Positions 1-8,879 of a DNA stretch of 64,000 nucleotides are shown here, piece by piece. Source of the DNA: an uncultured Armatimonadota bacterium (lineage in GTDB: Bacteria > Armatimonadota > Fimbriimonadia > Fimbriimonadales > Fimbriimonadaceae); contig CAIYMO010000017.1 of the NCBI GenBank assembly GCA_903927345.1, positions 1 through 64,000 of the forward strand, in the 5' to 3' direction. Below the pieces are notes generated by a model. The model was given only the letters and a program-made list of their open reading frames with translations. It did no database searches and was not told the origin of the DNA. Position numbers and translations under genes: made by a program. Numbering within the stretch: the first letter of the stretch is position 1; each line of letters begins with the position of its first letter.

Positions 1-130
1 GCAACAACTGGTGGCGCAACAACTGGTGGCGCAACAACTGGTGGTGCGACCACCGGCGGTGCGACAACTGGCGGTGCTACGACTGGTGGTGCAACTACTG
101 GTGGTGCAACTACTGGTTCAACGACAACCG
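1..130 (+). repeat. 15-bp tandem repeat (gcaacaactggtggc-like), encoding the ATTGG pentapeptide
   Basis: Direct reading: gcaacaactggtggc repeated with synonymous drift over the first ~120 bp. The array continues off the left edge. Confidence 0.9.
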
Positions 131-642
131 GTGCGACGACTTCGTCGACTGCAGCTACGACCGGTGGTGCGACCGGCGGCGGAAACGGAACCTGTTTCTT
201 CCTCTCGCCACGAACCACGGCAAACGGCTATGCAACTCCGCTTAACCGACCAGGGCTTGTTGCTCCTGCGTCCAATGCGACCTTGCAGAATCCACAACAG
301 TTCACCTTCTTGAGCGTTGCAAATCCGCTGTACGACATCACTGTCGAATACGTGATCCAAGTCTCAAGCACGTTGAACTTTGCCAAGAACACCTACATCC
401 AGAGAACGGTCTTCCAACGAAGAGATACGGGAACTCTCGCTACCCAGGCAATCGACCTGAACGACACGAGCCTCCCATCAAGCATCCTCACGGCGACCAC
501 TCTCTACTGGAGAATTGGAGCGAAGAACATCATCGATGTTCCTGGTCCAGTGCCTGACGACTTCACGCAGCAGAGATACATCTTCAGCGTAGTCAATCAG
601 CTCACCCGACCTGGCGCGCCTCCTCCCCCTCCAACCAACTAA
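1..642 (+). CDS. C-terminal part of a secreted/surface protein with an N-terminal (ATTGG)n low-complexity tract (5' truncated by the window)
   Basis: Frame 1 is open from base 1 to the stop at 640-642. It reads ATTGGATTGGATTGG... then CFFLSPRTTANGYATPLN...PGAPPPPPTN. The provided ORF 283..642 is in the same frame. Confidence 0.75.
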   Translation, partial: ATTGGATTGGATTGGATTGGATTGGATTGGATTGGATTGSTTTGATTSSTAATTGGATGGGNGTCFFLSPRTTANGYATPLNRPGLVAPASNATLQNPQQFTFLSVANPLYDITVEYVIQVSSTLNFAKNTYIQRTVFQRRDTGTLATQAIDLNDTSLPSSILTATTLYWRIGAKNIIDVPGPVPDDFTQQRYIFSVVNQLTRPGAPPPPPTN

Positions 643-703
643 AATCCCTCCTCCTGGGGGGAACATTCCCCCCAGGAACGCTTTCTAATCGAACTAGGCC
701 AAC

Positions 704-3475
704 ATGAGCAAGTTTCGCAACAGTCGCTTTTTATCGGTATATATTCTTGGCACGCTAGGCGTGTCCTCAGCCTTTGCTGATTGGCGAGAAGTGTGCCCTC
801 CACCGGCAAACACCGCGCCATTCTCAACCGATGCCGGATGGCAGAGTTTGATAAATCCTCTCTTTGCCGTGTCGCTTGGAATTAGCGGTACGAGCAACTG
901 GGATGAAGGATGCTTCGGTGCGGCAATCAATGGCAACTTGGCCGGTCGCATTGGCTTTGGCGTCGGAAACCAAGGAACTGTTCGTACCGCCCTTGATAAC
1001 CGTATGGCACTGACCCTAAGCTTTGGTCACGATGTTGGATCTGTGTTTGGTCGCTTTGGCTATGCAACTGTCCAGGAAGATGCCACGAGTACACGGTTCG
1101 GTGCAAACGGATTCTCCACAACATTCACCGGCGCGTCTGATACCTATTTCTACGCCCGAACCACAAACAACAATACGCAGATCGATCTTCGGGTTGATCT
1201 TGTTGGTGACGCCGCTCGACTAGATTGGACCTTTACCAACGTCGATACCGCAAATACCCACACCGTCGGAATGATGTTCGGTCAAGCGCTTGGAATTCTA
1301 ACCTCCATCCCACAGAACAACCAGACTCCAACTCCTGAGTATTACGTTACTGTTCCTGGCATCAAGCCGCCACGAACGGAGCGACGATGGACCCGAGCCA
1401 ACGATCCTTCAGGATTCCCATCCGAAGTCAGCTTCGGGCTAAGTCGAACAGACTCTTACGGAATGCGGGTTGATAACTCAGCATCCGATGCAACCACCGA
1501 CGCTGCAGACCCAACCGCAAGCCAAACCCCAGTTGATGGTTTCGTTCTAGGTAGCCCATCAGGTCTTCTTGGTGGAGTTGCAGCAGACGGTTTGGATGCC
1601 ATGCCAAACGGCCTGTTCCAGGAGCCAATCTCCGACGTTATCGCAGTGCGACAACCTGCGTTTATCCAAACCTGGCTTCCGCAGAGCCTCGCAGTAGGCG
1701 GATCTCGCAAGATCGTTGCGTTCTACCGCAATACTTGGAGCGATTCGCAGTACGGCAAGCCTTACTCTGTCGTCGTGGACCCTCCAAAGGTTGTCAACCT
1801 CGACCCGACGAACTCAAACGCGTTTGAATCAAACCCGTTCCCAGTTCGAGTGTGGGTGGACAACAACCGCGGTTTCTCTTCGATCGACAAGGAACTTCCT
1901 CTCCAGGATGTTCGAGTTGAGCTCCTCCTTCCCACCGGACTCACCGCAGTTGGTGGTAGCGTCCGCACGATTCCTCGAATCGATGCTCGACGAATGGTGC
2001 CAATCGACTTCCAAGTCAGTGTCGACAACTTTACCGCTGGAGACGTTACCTATCAAGTTCGAGTCACCCCGACGCCAGGACCAGTCAAGACCATCACCGG
2101 TCAAATCAAGATTGTTTCCCAGCCTCGATTGCAACTTCGACAGAACGCAAACTTGGTGACCTCGCCATGGACCTTCCAGACTCCTACCTGGGAAACCATC
2201 CTTGGTCTCGCTCCAGACGCAGACTTCCGAGCCTTCAACTATGAGCCTACGCAGCGACGCTACGTGATCTCAACTGGGCCAGATCGCGGAAAGGCAGCCT
2301 GGATCATCATGAACCAGGAGCAAGCGATCACCCTCGGTGGCTCGCCAACGGCTCCAACCGACGGCGCTCCACAACCTGACGGTTCAGGCGGCGCTCCTCT
2401 GATCACCCTTAAGCCAGGTTGGAACTTGGTTGGTAACCCATACCAAACCTCCATCCAGCTCGGACAGATCGTTGGATCTGCAGCTTCGAACTCGAACGGT
2501 GCATTCACCTTCTCAGAGCTCGTTCAGCAGGGAATCATCTCCGGTTCGCTCGCTTACTGGGATCAAGATACAGCAACGTACAAATTCATCCAGAAGGCAA
2601 CGGACTCCATGGAGCCACAACGAGGCTACTGGATCTACGTTTACTCGTCGCAGAACGTGGTTATTCGCTACCCAGCAGTATTCACCCCGTTCGCTCGAGC
2701 AACCAACGAGCCTTCATGGACTCAGTCTGACAAGCAATGGCGACTGCAGCTAGCTGCTCGAACAAACTCTTCCGCAGATGACTTTAACTACATCGGTATC
2801 GCCAACTCGGCAACCGTCGCAAAGAAGACGGTGATCGAAGAGCCACCAATCGCTCCAATCGATGGCGCGGTCAGCATGGCAGTCGAAAAGGATGTAAACG
2901 GTCAGGCAACTCGACTCGCACAATCCCTCTCGGATAAGGCCGGTCGACAAGAGTTCAAGGTTTCGGTCTTCGCTAAGGATGCAGGTCCTGTAACGGTCAC
3001 CTGGCCAAACCTCAGCACCATTCCAAAGAACGTGCGAGTCCGACTCGTCGACACCGCCACTGGCGAAACTCGAGACCTCCGAAAGGTTTCTGGATACCGA
3101 TTCGATGCAGCAAGCGCAAGCACTCGCGAATTCAAGATCCAAGTCGAAACCGGAACGGTCAGCCGAGCAGTAATCGGTAACGTCGTGGTCACACGAAACA
3201 GCCGAGGAACCGGAGGAGACACTTCGATCCGACTCACCTACAGCCTCGCAACCGACGCAACCACGACGGTCCGAATCCTGAAGGCCAACGGAACGGAGGT
3301 CATGACCGTCAGCCGAGGACGAGCCGACAAGGCAGGACAGAACGAGGTAGTTTGGAACCTGATGGACCAAGCCAACCGAGCTCAGCCTCCTGGAACCTAC
3401 CGAGCTGAAATCGTGGCTGAAGGCCAAGATGGAGAGCGGGTCCGAAAGATTGTCCCAATCGTCATCAACCGATAA
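704..3475 (+). CDS. Large secreted surface protein with FlgD-Ig-like C-terminus
   Basis: 923-aa ORF with N-terminal signal-like segment. Internal motif LKPGWNLVGNPY; C-terminus TVRILKANGTEVMTV...NEVVWNLMDQANRAQPPGTYRAEIVAEGQDGER resembles FlgD Ig-like/T9SS-type sorting folds. Confidence 0.75.
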   Translation: MSKFRNSRFLSVYILGTLGVSSAFADWREVCPPPANTAPFSTDAGWQSLINPLFAVSLGISGTSNWDEGCFGAAINGNLAGRIGFGVGNQGTVRTALDNRMALTLSFGHDVGSVFGRFGYATVQEDATSTRFGANGFSTTFTGASDTYFYARTTNNNTQIDLRVDLVGDAARLDWTFTNVDTANTHTVGMMFGQALGILTSIPQNNQTPTPEYYVTVPGIKPPRTERRWTRANDPSGFPSEVSFGLSRTDSYGMRVDNSASDATTDAADPTASQTPVDGFVLGSPSGLLGGVAADGLDAMPNGLFQEPISDVIAVRQPAFIQTWLPQSLAVGGSRKIVAFYRNTWSDSQYGKPYSVVVDPPKVVNLDPTNSNAFESNPFPVRVWVDNNRGFSSIDKELPLQDVRVELLLPTGLTAVGGSVRTIPRIDARRMVPIDFQVSVDNFTAGDVTYQVRVTPTPGPVKTITGQIKIVSQPRLQLRQNANLVTSPWTFQTPTWETILGLAPDADFRAFNYEPTQRRYVISTGPDRGKAAWIIMNQEQAITLGGSPTAPTDGAPQPDGSGGAPLITLKPGWNLVGNPYQTSIQLGQIVGSAASNSNGAFTFSELVQQGIISGSLAYWDQDTATYKFIQKATDSMEPQRGYWIYVYSSQNVVIRYPAVFTPFARATNEPSWTQSDKQWRLQLAARTNSSADDFNYIGIANSATVAKKTVIEEPPIAPIDGAVSMAVEKDVNGQATRLAQSLSDKAGRQEFKVSVFAKDAGPVTVTWPNLSTIPKNVRVRLVDTATGETRDLRKVSGYRFDAASASTREFKIQVETGTVSRAVIGNVVVTRNSRGTGGDTSIRLTYSLATDATTTVRILKANGTEVMTVSRGRADKAGQNEVVWNLMDQANRAQPPGTYRAEIVAEGQDGERVRKIVPIVINR

Positions 3476-3492
3476 GGCAAATAACATCTAGA

Positions 3493-3526
3493 AAAAGAGC
3501 CAAATCCAACCGGATTTGGCTCTTTT
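3493..3526 (+). terminator. Rho-independent terminator
   Basis: aaaagagccaaatcc-aacc-ggatttggctctttt: perfect 15-bp stem with 4-nt loop and T-run, directly after the 704..3475 CDS. Confidence 0.9.
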
Positions 3527-3543
3527 CTATTACAATTACCTGC

Positions 3544-5628
3544 GTGTCCAGAAGTAAGACAATAGTGTCCCTTGCCGTTCTGGCAATGGCGATCGTTGCC
3601 AACGCAGCAATCAATATCCGACTTCAGGCATATCCCTACGAGGTCGTTGCAGACGGCCGCTCTGCGATCAACATCTCGATCGAAGCCCGCAACAATGATG
3701 GCTCCGTCGTTCAAGACGGCACAAAGATTCTCCTCACCTCAACGCTGGGTACGTTCAGAGAACAAATCGTTGCTGTCATCGGAGGGCGCGCCCAAGCAAC
3801 CCTGATCGCTGGCAACATTGCGGGAACCGCAAAGATCACCGCTACCGAGCTAAACAACCAGAGTAACCCGTCCACACTTGAGGTCAACTTCGTTTCCAGT
3901 CGAGACAAACTCTCAACTGCCAGCGACTACATCGAAATCAACGTACCGAGTCGATTCGAATACCACTTCGAAACGCGAATCCTCACTGGCGCCGGCTCCA
4001 AGCAAAATGTCTCGGGCGTTTTCCGAGAGACCAACTTCAAGTGTGATGACATCCAGTATCTCCAAGATTCGGGAGAACTGCGCGCCAAAAACATCACCTT
4101 TGAAATCAAAGGAAAACCCTACACGTTTTCCGAGCTCTATATCGACACGAAAAACGGACGTGGCTATGGTGTCACCTCAATCGACTACCTCCCGATCTCC
4201 AAACTAACCTACTCGCACGGGCTTTTCAGTGCTTACATGGGTGACAACGAGATCGGCTACGAACTCAGCAAACCTCGAAAGCGTGTCGCCGTAGTTGAGG
4301 TCAGTCCAACCGGAATCCGTCCTGTAACGGTCGCAGTCTCTCCAGACACATTCGACTTCAAGAAGACCCGCAAAACCAACATCGCCGCAACTAACGAAGA
4401 ACTCAAGCTAGAGGACCCTAACGACCTCCTCACAAGGCAACTAACGGCGACCAGGTACAGCATCGTCATGCGACGCGAGGTTCAGTTCCAAGATGTCCGC
4501 GTTTATGAGGGTCAACAAAAGGTCTGGACTCAGGGCCTCATGTCGTTCTCAACGGGCGGATTCCAGGGCATGTACCCGATGCAGCAGTACTTCACGATCA
4601 CCGATAGCCAGTTCGGCGTGAATTACCCTTTCTTCATCAATCTTGGAAGACAAAGCACCTCAGCCATCAGGTTCCGAACGGGTCAGTCTTACGGACGGGG
4701 ATTCAACGTCAACCGAGGTGTCTTCTTCGACTACGAATCCAACTGGAACCGACGAGATAACTCCGTTGGAAACCTCGTGCTCAGTGGAGTCGGTCGAGAC
4801 GACTACAACATCGGCCTCCGTCAAACCCTGCGGCTCGATGGTCAAACAACCGCCAACATTTCGATTGACTCACCACAGCTCAAGTCGATGCTCAACAACG
4901 CATCGATCAGCAGGCAACAGTCCGACTTCCAGTTGAACCTCATAGCAAGCCAGCAAAGGAGCCTCACCGGACCAACAAGTAACCGAACGGACTATCTCCT
5001 CGTCGCCGAACGAAACCCGATCAAAGTAAAGGGCCTGCCAGTGCAGATGTTCTACGGCATCAACGCCTCCTACGGCCAAAACAAAACCGAAACCGACAAT
5101 ACATCGACAACTGGCCTCGGAGGCCGCCTTCGATTCCAATCCGATCCAATACGGATTAACAACAGCTCGACGCTCAGCTCGGGCTTGACACTCGGACAAT
5201 TTTCGGGCACCAACGGCACTCAGGTCAATACCAACGCAAACATATCCCTCAGTAAGTTCATGCAGAACTCGTTCAGCACGACCTGGAACTACGATTACGG
5301 CCGAGACGGCGTAACCGAACTATCGTTGGGCGAACACCGAGTCACCAACCAATCCTCGTACCGGAGAGGAAGGTTCGAGTTTAGCCTCCTCACCCAGAAG
5401 AGCCTCGACGCAGACAGACTCAGTCTGTTCGGTCAAACTGACTACCTCCTAGCTCCATCCTGGAAAACGAGCATCACATATACGCTTAACCGCTATGCGA
5501 GCGATACCTTCGTGGACTACAATCTGATACTTGCCTACCGTATCTCCCAAGATAAGCCATTTTTTGGTCTCGCTTACTCAAAAGAAACAAGCCGTGTTGG
5601 CTTTGTTATTCTTAACGGTCTGCGGTAG
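3544..5628 (+). CDS. Ig-like (invasin/Big_1-like) N-terminal domain plus probable outer-membrane beta-barrel C-terminus
   Basis: 694 aa, GTG start, signal peptide; LQAYPYEVVADGRSAINISIEARNNDGSVVQDGT resembles Big_1. The long C-terminal half has alternating Asn/aromatic beta-strand patterns. Confidence 0.65.
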   Translation: MSRSKTIVSLAVLAMAIVANAAINIRLQAYPYEVVADGRSAINISIEARNNDGSVVQDGTKILLTSTLGTFREQIVAVIGGRAQATLIAGNIAGTAKITATELNNQSNPSTLEVNFVSSRDKLSTASDYIEINVPSRFEYHFETRILTGAGSKQNVSGVFRETNFKCDDIQYLQDSGELRAKNITFEIKGKPYTFSELYIDTKNGRGYGVTSIDYLPISKLTYSHGLFSAYMGDNEIGYELSKPRKRVAVVEVSPTGIRPVTVAVSPDTFDFKKTRKTNIAATNEELKLEDPNDLLTRQLTATRYSIVMRREVQFQDVRVYEGQQKVWTQGLMSFSTGGFQGMYPMQQYFTITDSQFGVNYPFFINLGRQSTSAIRFRTGQSYGRGFNVNRGVFFDYESNWNRRDNSVGNLVLSGVGRDDYNIGLRQTLRLDGQTTANISIDSPQLKSMLNNASISRQQSDFQLNLIASQQRSLTGPTSNRTDYLLVAERNPIKVKGLPVQMFYGINASYGQNKTETDNTSTTGLGGRLRFQSDPIRINNSSTLSSGLTLGQFSGTNGTQVNTNANISLSKFMQNSFSTTWNYDYGRDGVTELSLGEHRVTNQSSYRRGRFEFSLLTQKSLDADRLSLFGQTDYLLAPSWKTSITYTLNRYASDTFVDYNLILAYRISQDKPFFGLAYSKETSRVGFVILNGLR

Positions 5629-7384
5629 AGGCTTCGCGCAAGAAGGGTTTGGAAGGTTCGGCTACACAAGGTATCCCGAAATTCCAGGGTTCGAGTTCAC
5701 CGATGAAGGGTTCAAGACAAAGTTCCCCGGTTCAGATCGCATCCGCTTCGCCACCCCCCTCAATAAAATCAACAGAGTCCTAACCGACCCCTACCGCATG
5801 GTCGCCCTGACCGAAGGCGGCCCGGGTAAGCCATCCAAAATTCGGTTCGATATTGCCGACTTTGGCTTCAGTTTGTACTTCTCCCAAGGCATTGAGCTAA
5901 GAGTAAATTCCACTGCCTCCCCGTTCCTTACTTGGAAAGAAGGTTCAGCAGGAAACGGAGTACCAACCCCAAATTCTGATTGGGTCGCCGTCTCCTTCCA
6001 GGATCGACAGCCTGCAATCGTCCTCGGATTTCCCGAAGACAAAACCGGACTGACCGTAACCGGTGAACTCGGCTCTTGGGTGATCAAGTCTGACCCGAAG
6101 TATAAGGGCTGGGTGCGAATCTGCCTTCCCTTCGGAACCGAACCATACCAAGCAACCACCGCGCGAGCAGTGGGAAGGCTTTCCGAACGGTGTGTCAAGC
6201 AAGAGCTCCTCTGGTATGGCCCACTCGCAGACTTGCCAGAGCCTACAATCCAAGAAGACGCTCTTGGACTCGATGTCACCTGGAAACTCCCGCGACAAAG
6301 GACGATTCTTCCTAAGCTGCTCTTCTACGCTCAGTACGGCACCTATCCGCTAAAAATTCAGAGCCTCTACACCACCTATCCCTCACGGATCGAGGGAGAA
6401 CCCGTCCTCGTGTCCGCCGAACCCGAGCTGCGTGTAAGATTCCCGATTCGTCGTATTCCCAACGGACGCGGCCTCAGCTTCGGTGAACTCCTCCCATTTG
6501 CGCTCCCCGAGCCAACCTGGAAGTCGCCCACCGATCTGATTTCTCTGGCACTGGCAAACACTCTCGCAAACCGTAGCCGAACCATCAGCCCAATGGTCAA
6601 AAAACTACTGGCGGATTACTACGAAGCAAACGCGCCAGTTCAAGAGCCAAACACCAAGCTAAACGTCTTCTACAACGCAAAAGGCGATGGAATGCTTGCT
6701 GCGGCGGTGCATAGCCTCCTGACTCAATCAGCAAACATGGGCGAGCCCCAGAGCCCCGCCGATGACCCCCAATTCATTAGTCTCAGCTGGCGACAGGATC
6801 CATACACGGGTTCTTTGAACATTGCTCACGACGATGAGCGGAGAATCTTGGCAATTGCTGGGGTCGCAGGCTCGTTCGCGAGCAATCCAGAGCTCCGACT
6901 CCGAGCCGCCATGATGGAAGCCGCCCTCAGTGCCGAGAAGGGTAAAGAAATCTGGCTTCGAAGGCAGGGACTGATGCGCCCGATGCCCCAGTTCATCGAG
7001 CCCATGTTAGGAATTCGAAAGGGAATCTTCTCACTGACCAGCGAGTCAAAGCCCGATCCCATTGTCTCAAACTGGTTCTCCGAACTCAGAGCGCTGAGTG
7101 CAGCACCGATGTGGATCAACTCTGTCAACCAAGGATACGAACTCTGCTGGGAAGGCGAACAGGATCTGATCGAGGAGATCAATCTCACCCTTCCATATCA
7201 AATCCAACTAAGCTCAAAACGGAACATCGCTGGGCTGTACACAAGTCCGGGAGTCGGCTCACTTCGCCTTCGTTACGAGCCACAACGCACGGGCCAGTGC
7301 GCCGCCGTTCTGGGTCTTCCTCTCTTCGCGGACCCTATCCCACTGACTGCGCTACCACCACAGTACACCGAGACTAGGCTGTAA
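5594..7384 (+). CDS. Hypothetical secreted protein
   Basis: ORF 5531..7384. The region KKQAVLALLFLTVCGRGFAQ looks like a signal peptide, so the start is probably GTG 5594 or nearby. It overlaps the upstream gene. Confidence 0.6.
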   Translation: MLALLFLTVCGRGFAQEGFGRFGYTRYPEIPGFEFTDEGFKTKFPGSDRIRFATPLNKINRVLTDPYRMVALTEGGPGKPSKIRFDIADFGFSLYFSQGIELRVNSTASPFLTWKEGSAGNGVPTPNSDWVAVSFQDRQPAIVLGFPEDKTGLTVTGELGSWVIKSDPKYKGWVRICLPFGTEPYQATTARAVGRLSERCVKQELLWYGPLADLPEPTIQEDALGLDVTWKLPRQRTILPKLLFYAQYGTYPLKIQSLYTTYPSRIEGEPVLVSAEPELRVRFPIRRIPNGRGLSFGELLPFALPEPTWKSPTDLISLALANTLANRSRTISPMVKKLLADYYEANAPVQEPNTKLNVFYNAKGDGMLAAAVHSLLTQSANMGEPQSPADDPQFISLSWRQDPYTGSLNIAHDDERRILAIAGVAGSFASNPELRLRAAMMEAALSAEKGKEIWLRRQGLMRPMPQFIEPMLGIRKGIFSLTSESKPDPIVSNWFSELRALSAAPMWINSVNQGYELCWEGEQDLIEEINLTLPYQIQLSSKRNIAGLYTSPGVGSLRLRYEPQRTGQCAAVLGLPLFADPIPLTALPPQYTETRL

Positions 7385-8879
7385 CCAAGTCAGCGTTGTA
7401 GTGCAGCCCGACATTTGCCTGTCGATCAATGGCGCCCTGCACAACGTACTGAGCCGCGATGATCAAGTTGCGAGTCTCCAGAGAATAAGTCGAGAACGGA
7501 GCCGCAGGCAAGCGCTCATATTCTTTCATCAGCTTATCAATGAGCGAAGCCGTTTCCGCAAGACCATCGTTGGTCTTCACAATTCCCGCCCCCTTCGTCG
7601 TCTGATGTTGCAAAAGCCGTCTTAGCCGCACCGCATCGGCTTCAGTAACCGACTTCGCTGGCTTCACCGTTAATCGCTCCGGAGGGACGTGTGTCTCCTC
7701 AAGTGCCGCCACCGAAGCCGCCCTTGCGAACACCATTGCCTCCAAAAGCGAGTTACTCGCGAGCCGATTCGCGCCATGCACTCCGGTGCGAGCAACTTCC
7801 CCCGCCGCATACAGGCCTGGAATCGACGATCGACCGTCAATATCTGTCTTGACACCACCACACGAGTAGTGCTGTGCCGGAACAACAGGAATCCAGTCAC
7901 GATCCATCTGGATATCAATCGACTCCAGCTTTTCCCAGATCGTCGGGAATTCGTGCTTCAAAAGTTCAGGCGAAAGATGGGTCGTATCCAAATAAACACA
8001 CCACGTCTCGAGCTTCTTCATCTCCGCCTCAATCGCTCGGGCGACGACGTCACGCGGGGAAAGCTCAAGGCGGGGATCGTAGTCGTACATGAACCGACGC
8101 CCGTTATGGTTCCGAAGCGTTCCACCTGCGCCCCGCACAGCCTCGGTGATCAAGAAGCTGCGTAACTGATTGTGATAAAGCGTGGTCGGGTGGAACTGCA
8201 TGAACTCCATCTCCGAAATCTCCGCCCCAATGTCATGGGCCAAACCAATCCCGTCCCCTGTGGCAACCCTCGGATTAGTCGTGTGCTGATACATTCGCCC
8301 ACAACCGCCGGTCGCCAACAGAACAACCTTCGCGCCGAATGCTCTCAGCCCCAGCAGGTCGACTTCGGCAACGGCCCCAACGCATCGACCATTCTCAATC
8401 AACAGCTGAGTCACAAACGCCTTCTCGAACACCGTGATATTGGGATTAGATCGAACAGCGTGGACGACCGTCCGTTCAACCTCCCAACCAGTCCTGTCGG
8501 CGTGCTTCACAATCCGATGCTGGCTGTGTCCTCCTTCCATTCCAAGGGCGAGTTCACCATCCTCTCGGTCAAAGTTTGCACCTAACGAGAGAAGCCAATC
8601 GATCGACTCGGCGGCATGTTGCACCAGGTATCGAACCGCAGCTGGATCATTGATCCCGCCCCCCGCCACCATAGTGTCGCGCTCGTGGAACTCCCACTTG
8701 TCAGCCTCACCAACCGCCGCCGCAATGCCGCCCTGAGCCCACTGAGTATTCGAGTCGGAAATCTCTGCCTTAGTAAGAACAGCAACCCGGCCATGTGCCG
8801 CGACCGACGCCGCAAAGCTCAAACCCGCCAGACCACTTCCAATAACGACGTAATCGTACTGCTCAAGCGGCAGCGTCAT
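7374..8879 (-). CDS. nadB: L-aspartate oxidase
   Basis: 501 aa; YDYVVIGSGLAGLSFAASVAAHG...DSNTQWAQGGIAAAVG...GRMYQHTTNPRVATGDGI...HYSCGGVKTDIDGRSSIPGLYAAGEVARTGVHGANRLASNSLLE, a typical NadB pattern. Confidence 0.95.
   Translation of the reverse strand: MTLPLEQYDYVVIGSGLAGLSFAASVAAHGRVAVLTKAEISDSNTQWAQGGIAAAVGEADKWEFHERDTMVAGGGINDPAAVRYLVQHAAESIDWLLSLGANFDREDGELALGMEGGHSQHRIVKHADRTGWEVERTVVHAVRSNPNITVFEKAFVTQLLIENGRCVGAVAEVDLLGLRAFGAKVVLLATGGCGRMYQHTTNPRVATGDGIGLAHDIGAEISEMEFMQFHPTTLYHNQLRSFLITEAVRGAGGTLRNHNGRRFMYDYDPRLELSPRDVVARAIEAEMKKLETWCVYLDTTHLSPELLKHEFPTIWEKLESIDIQMDRDWIPVVPAQHYSCGGVKTDIDGRSSIPGLYAAGEVARTGVHGANRLASNSLLEAMVFARAASVAALEETHVPPERLTVKPAKSVTEADAVRLRRLLQHQTTKGAGIVKTNDGLAETASLIDKLMKEYERLPAAPFSTYSLETRNLIIAAQYVVQGAIDRQANVGLHYNADLVTA

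Noticed and set aside
2750-3487. 245-aa minus-strand ORF opposite the FlgD-Ig-like protein
   Set aside because: Cys/Ser-rich shadow ORF caused by codon bias of the sense gene.
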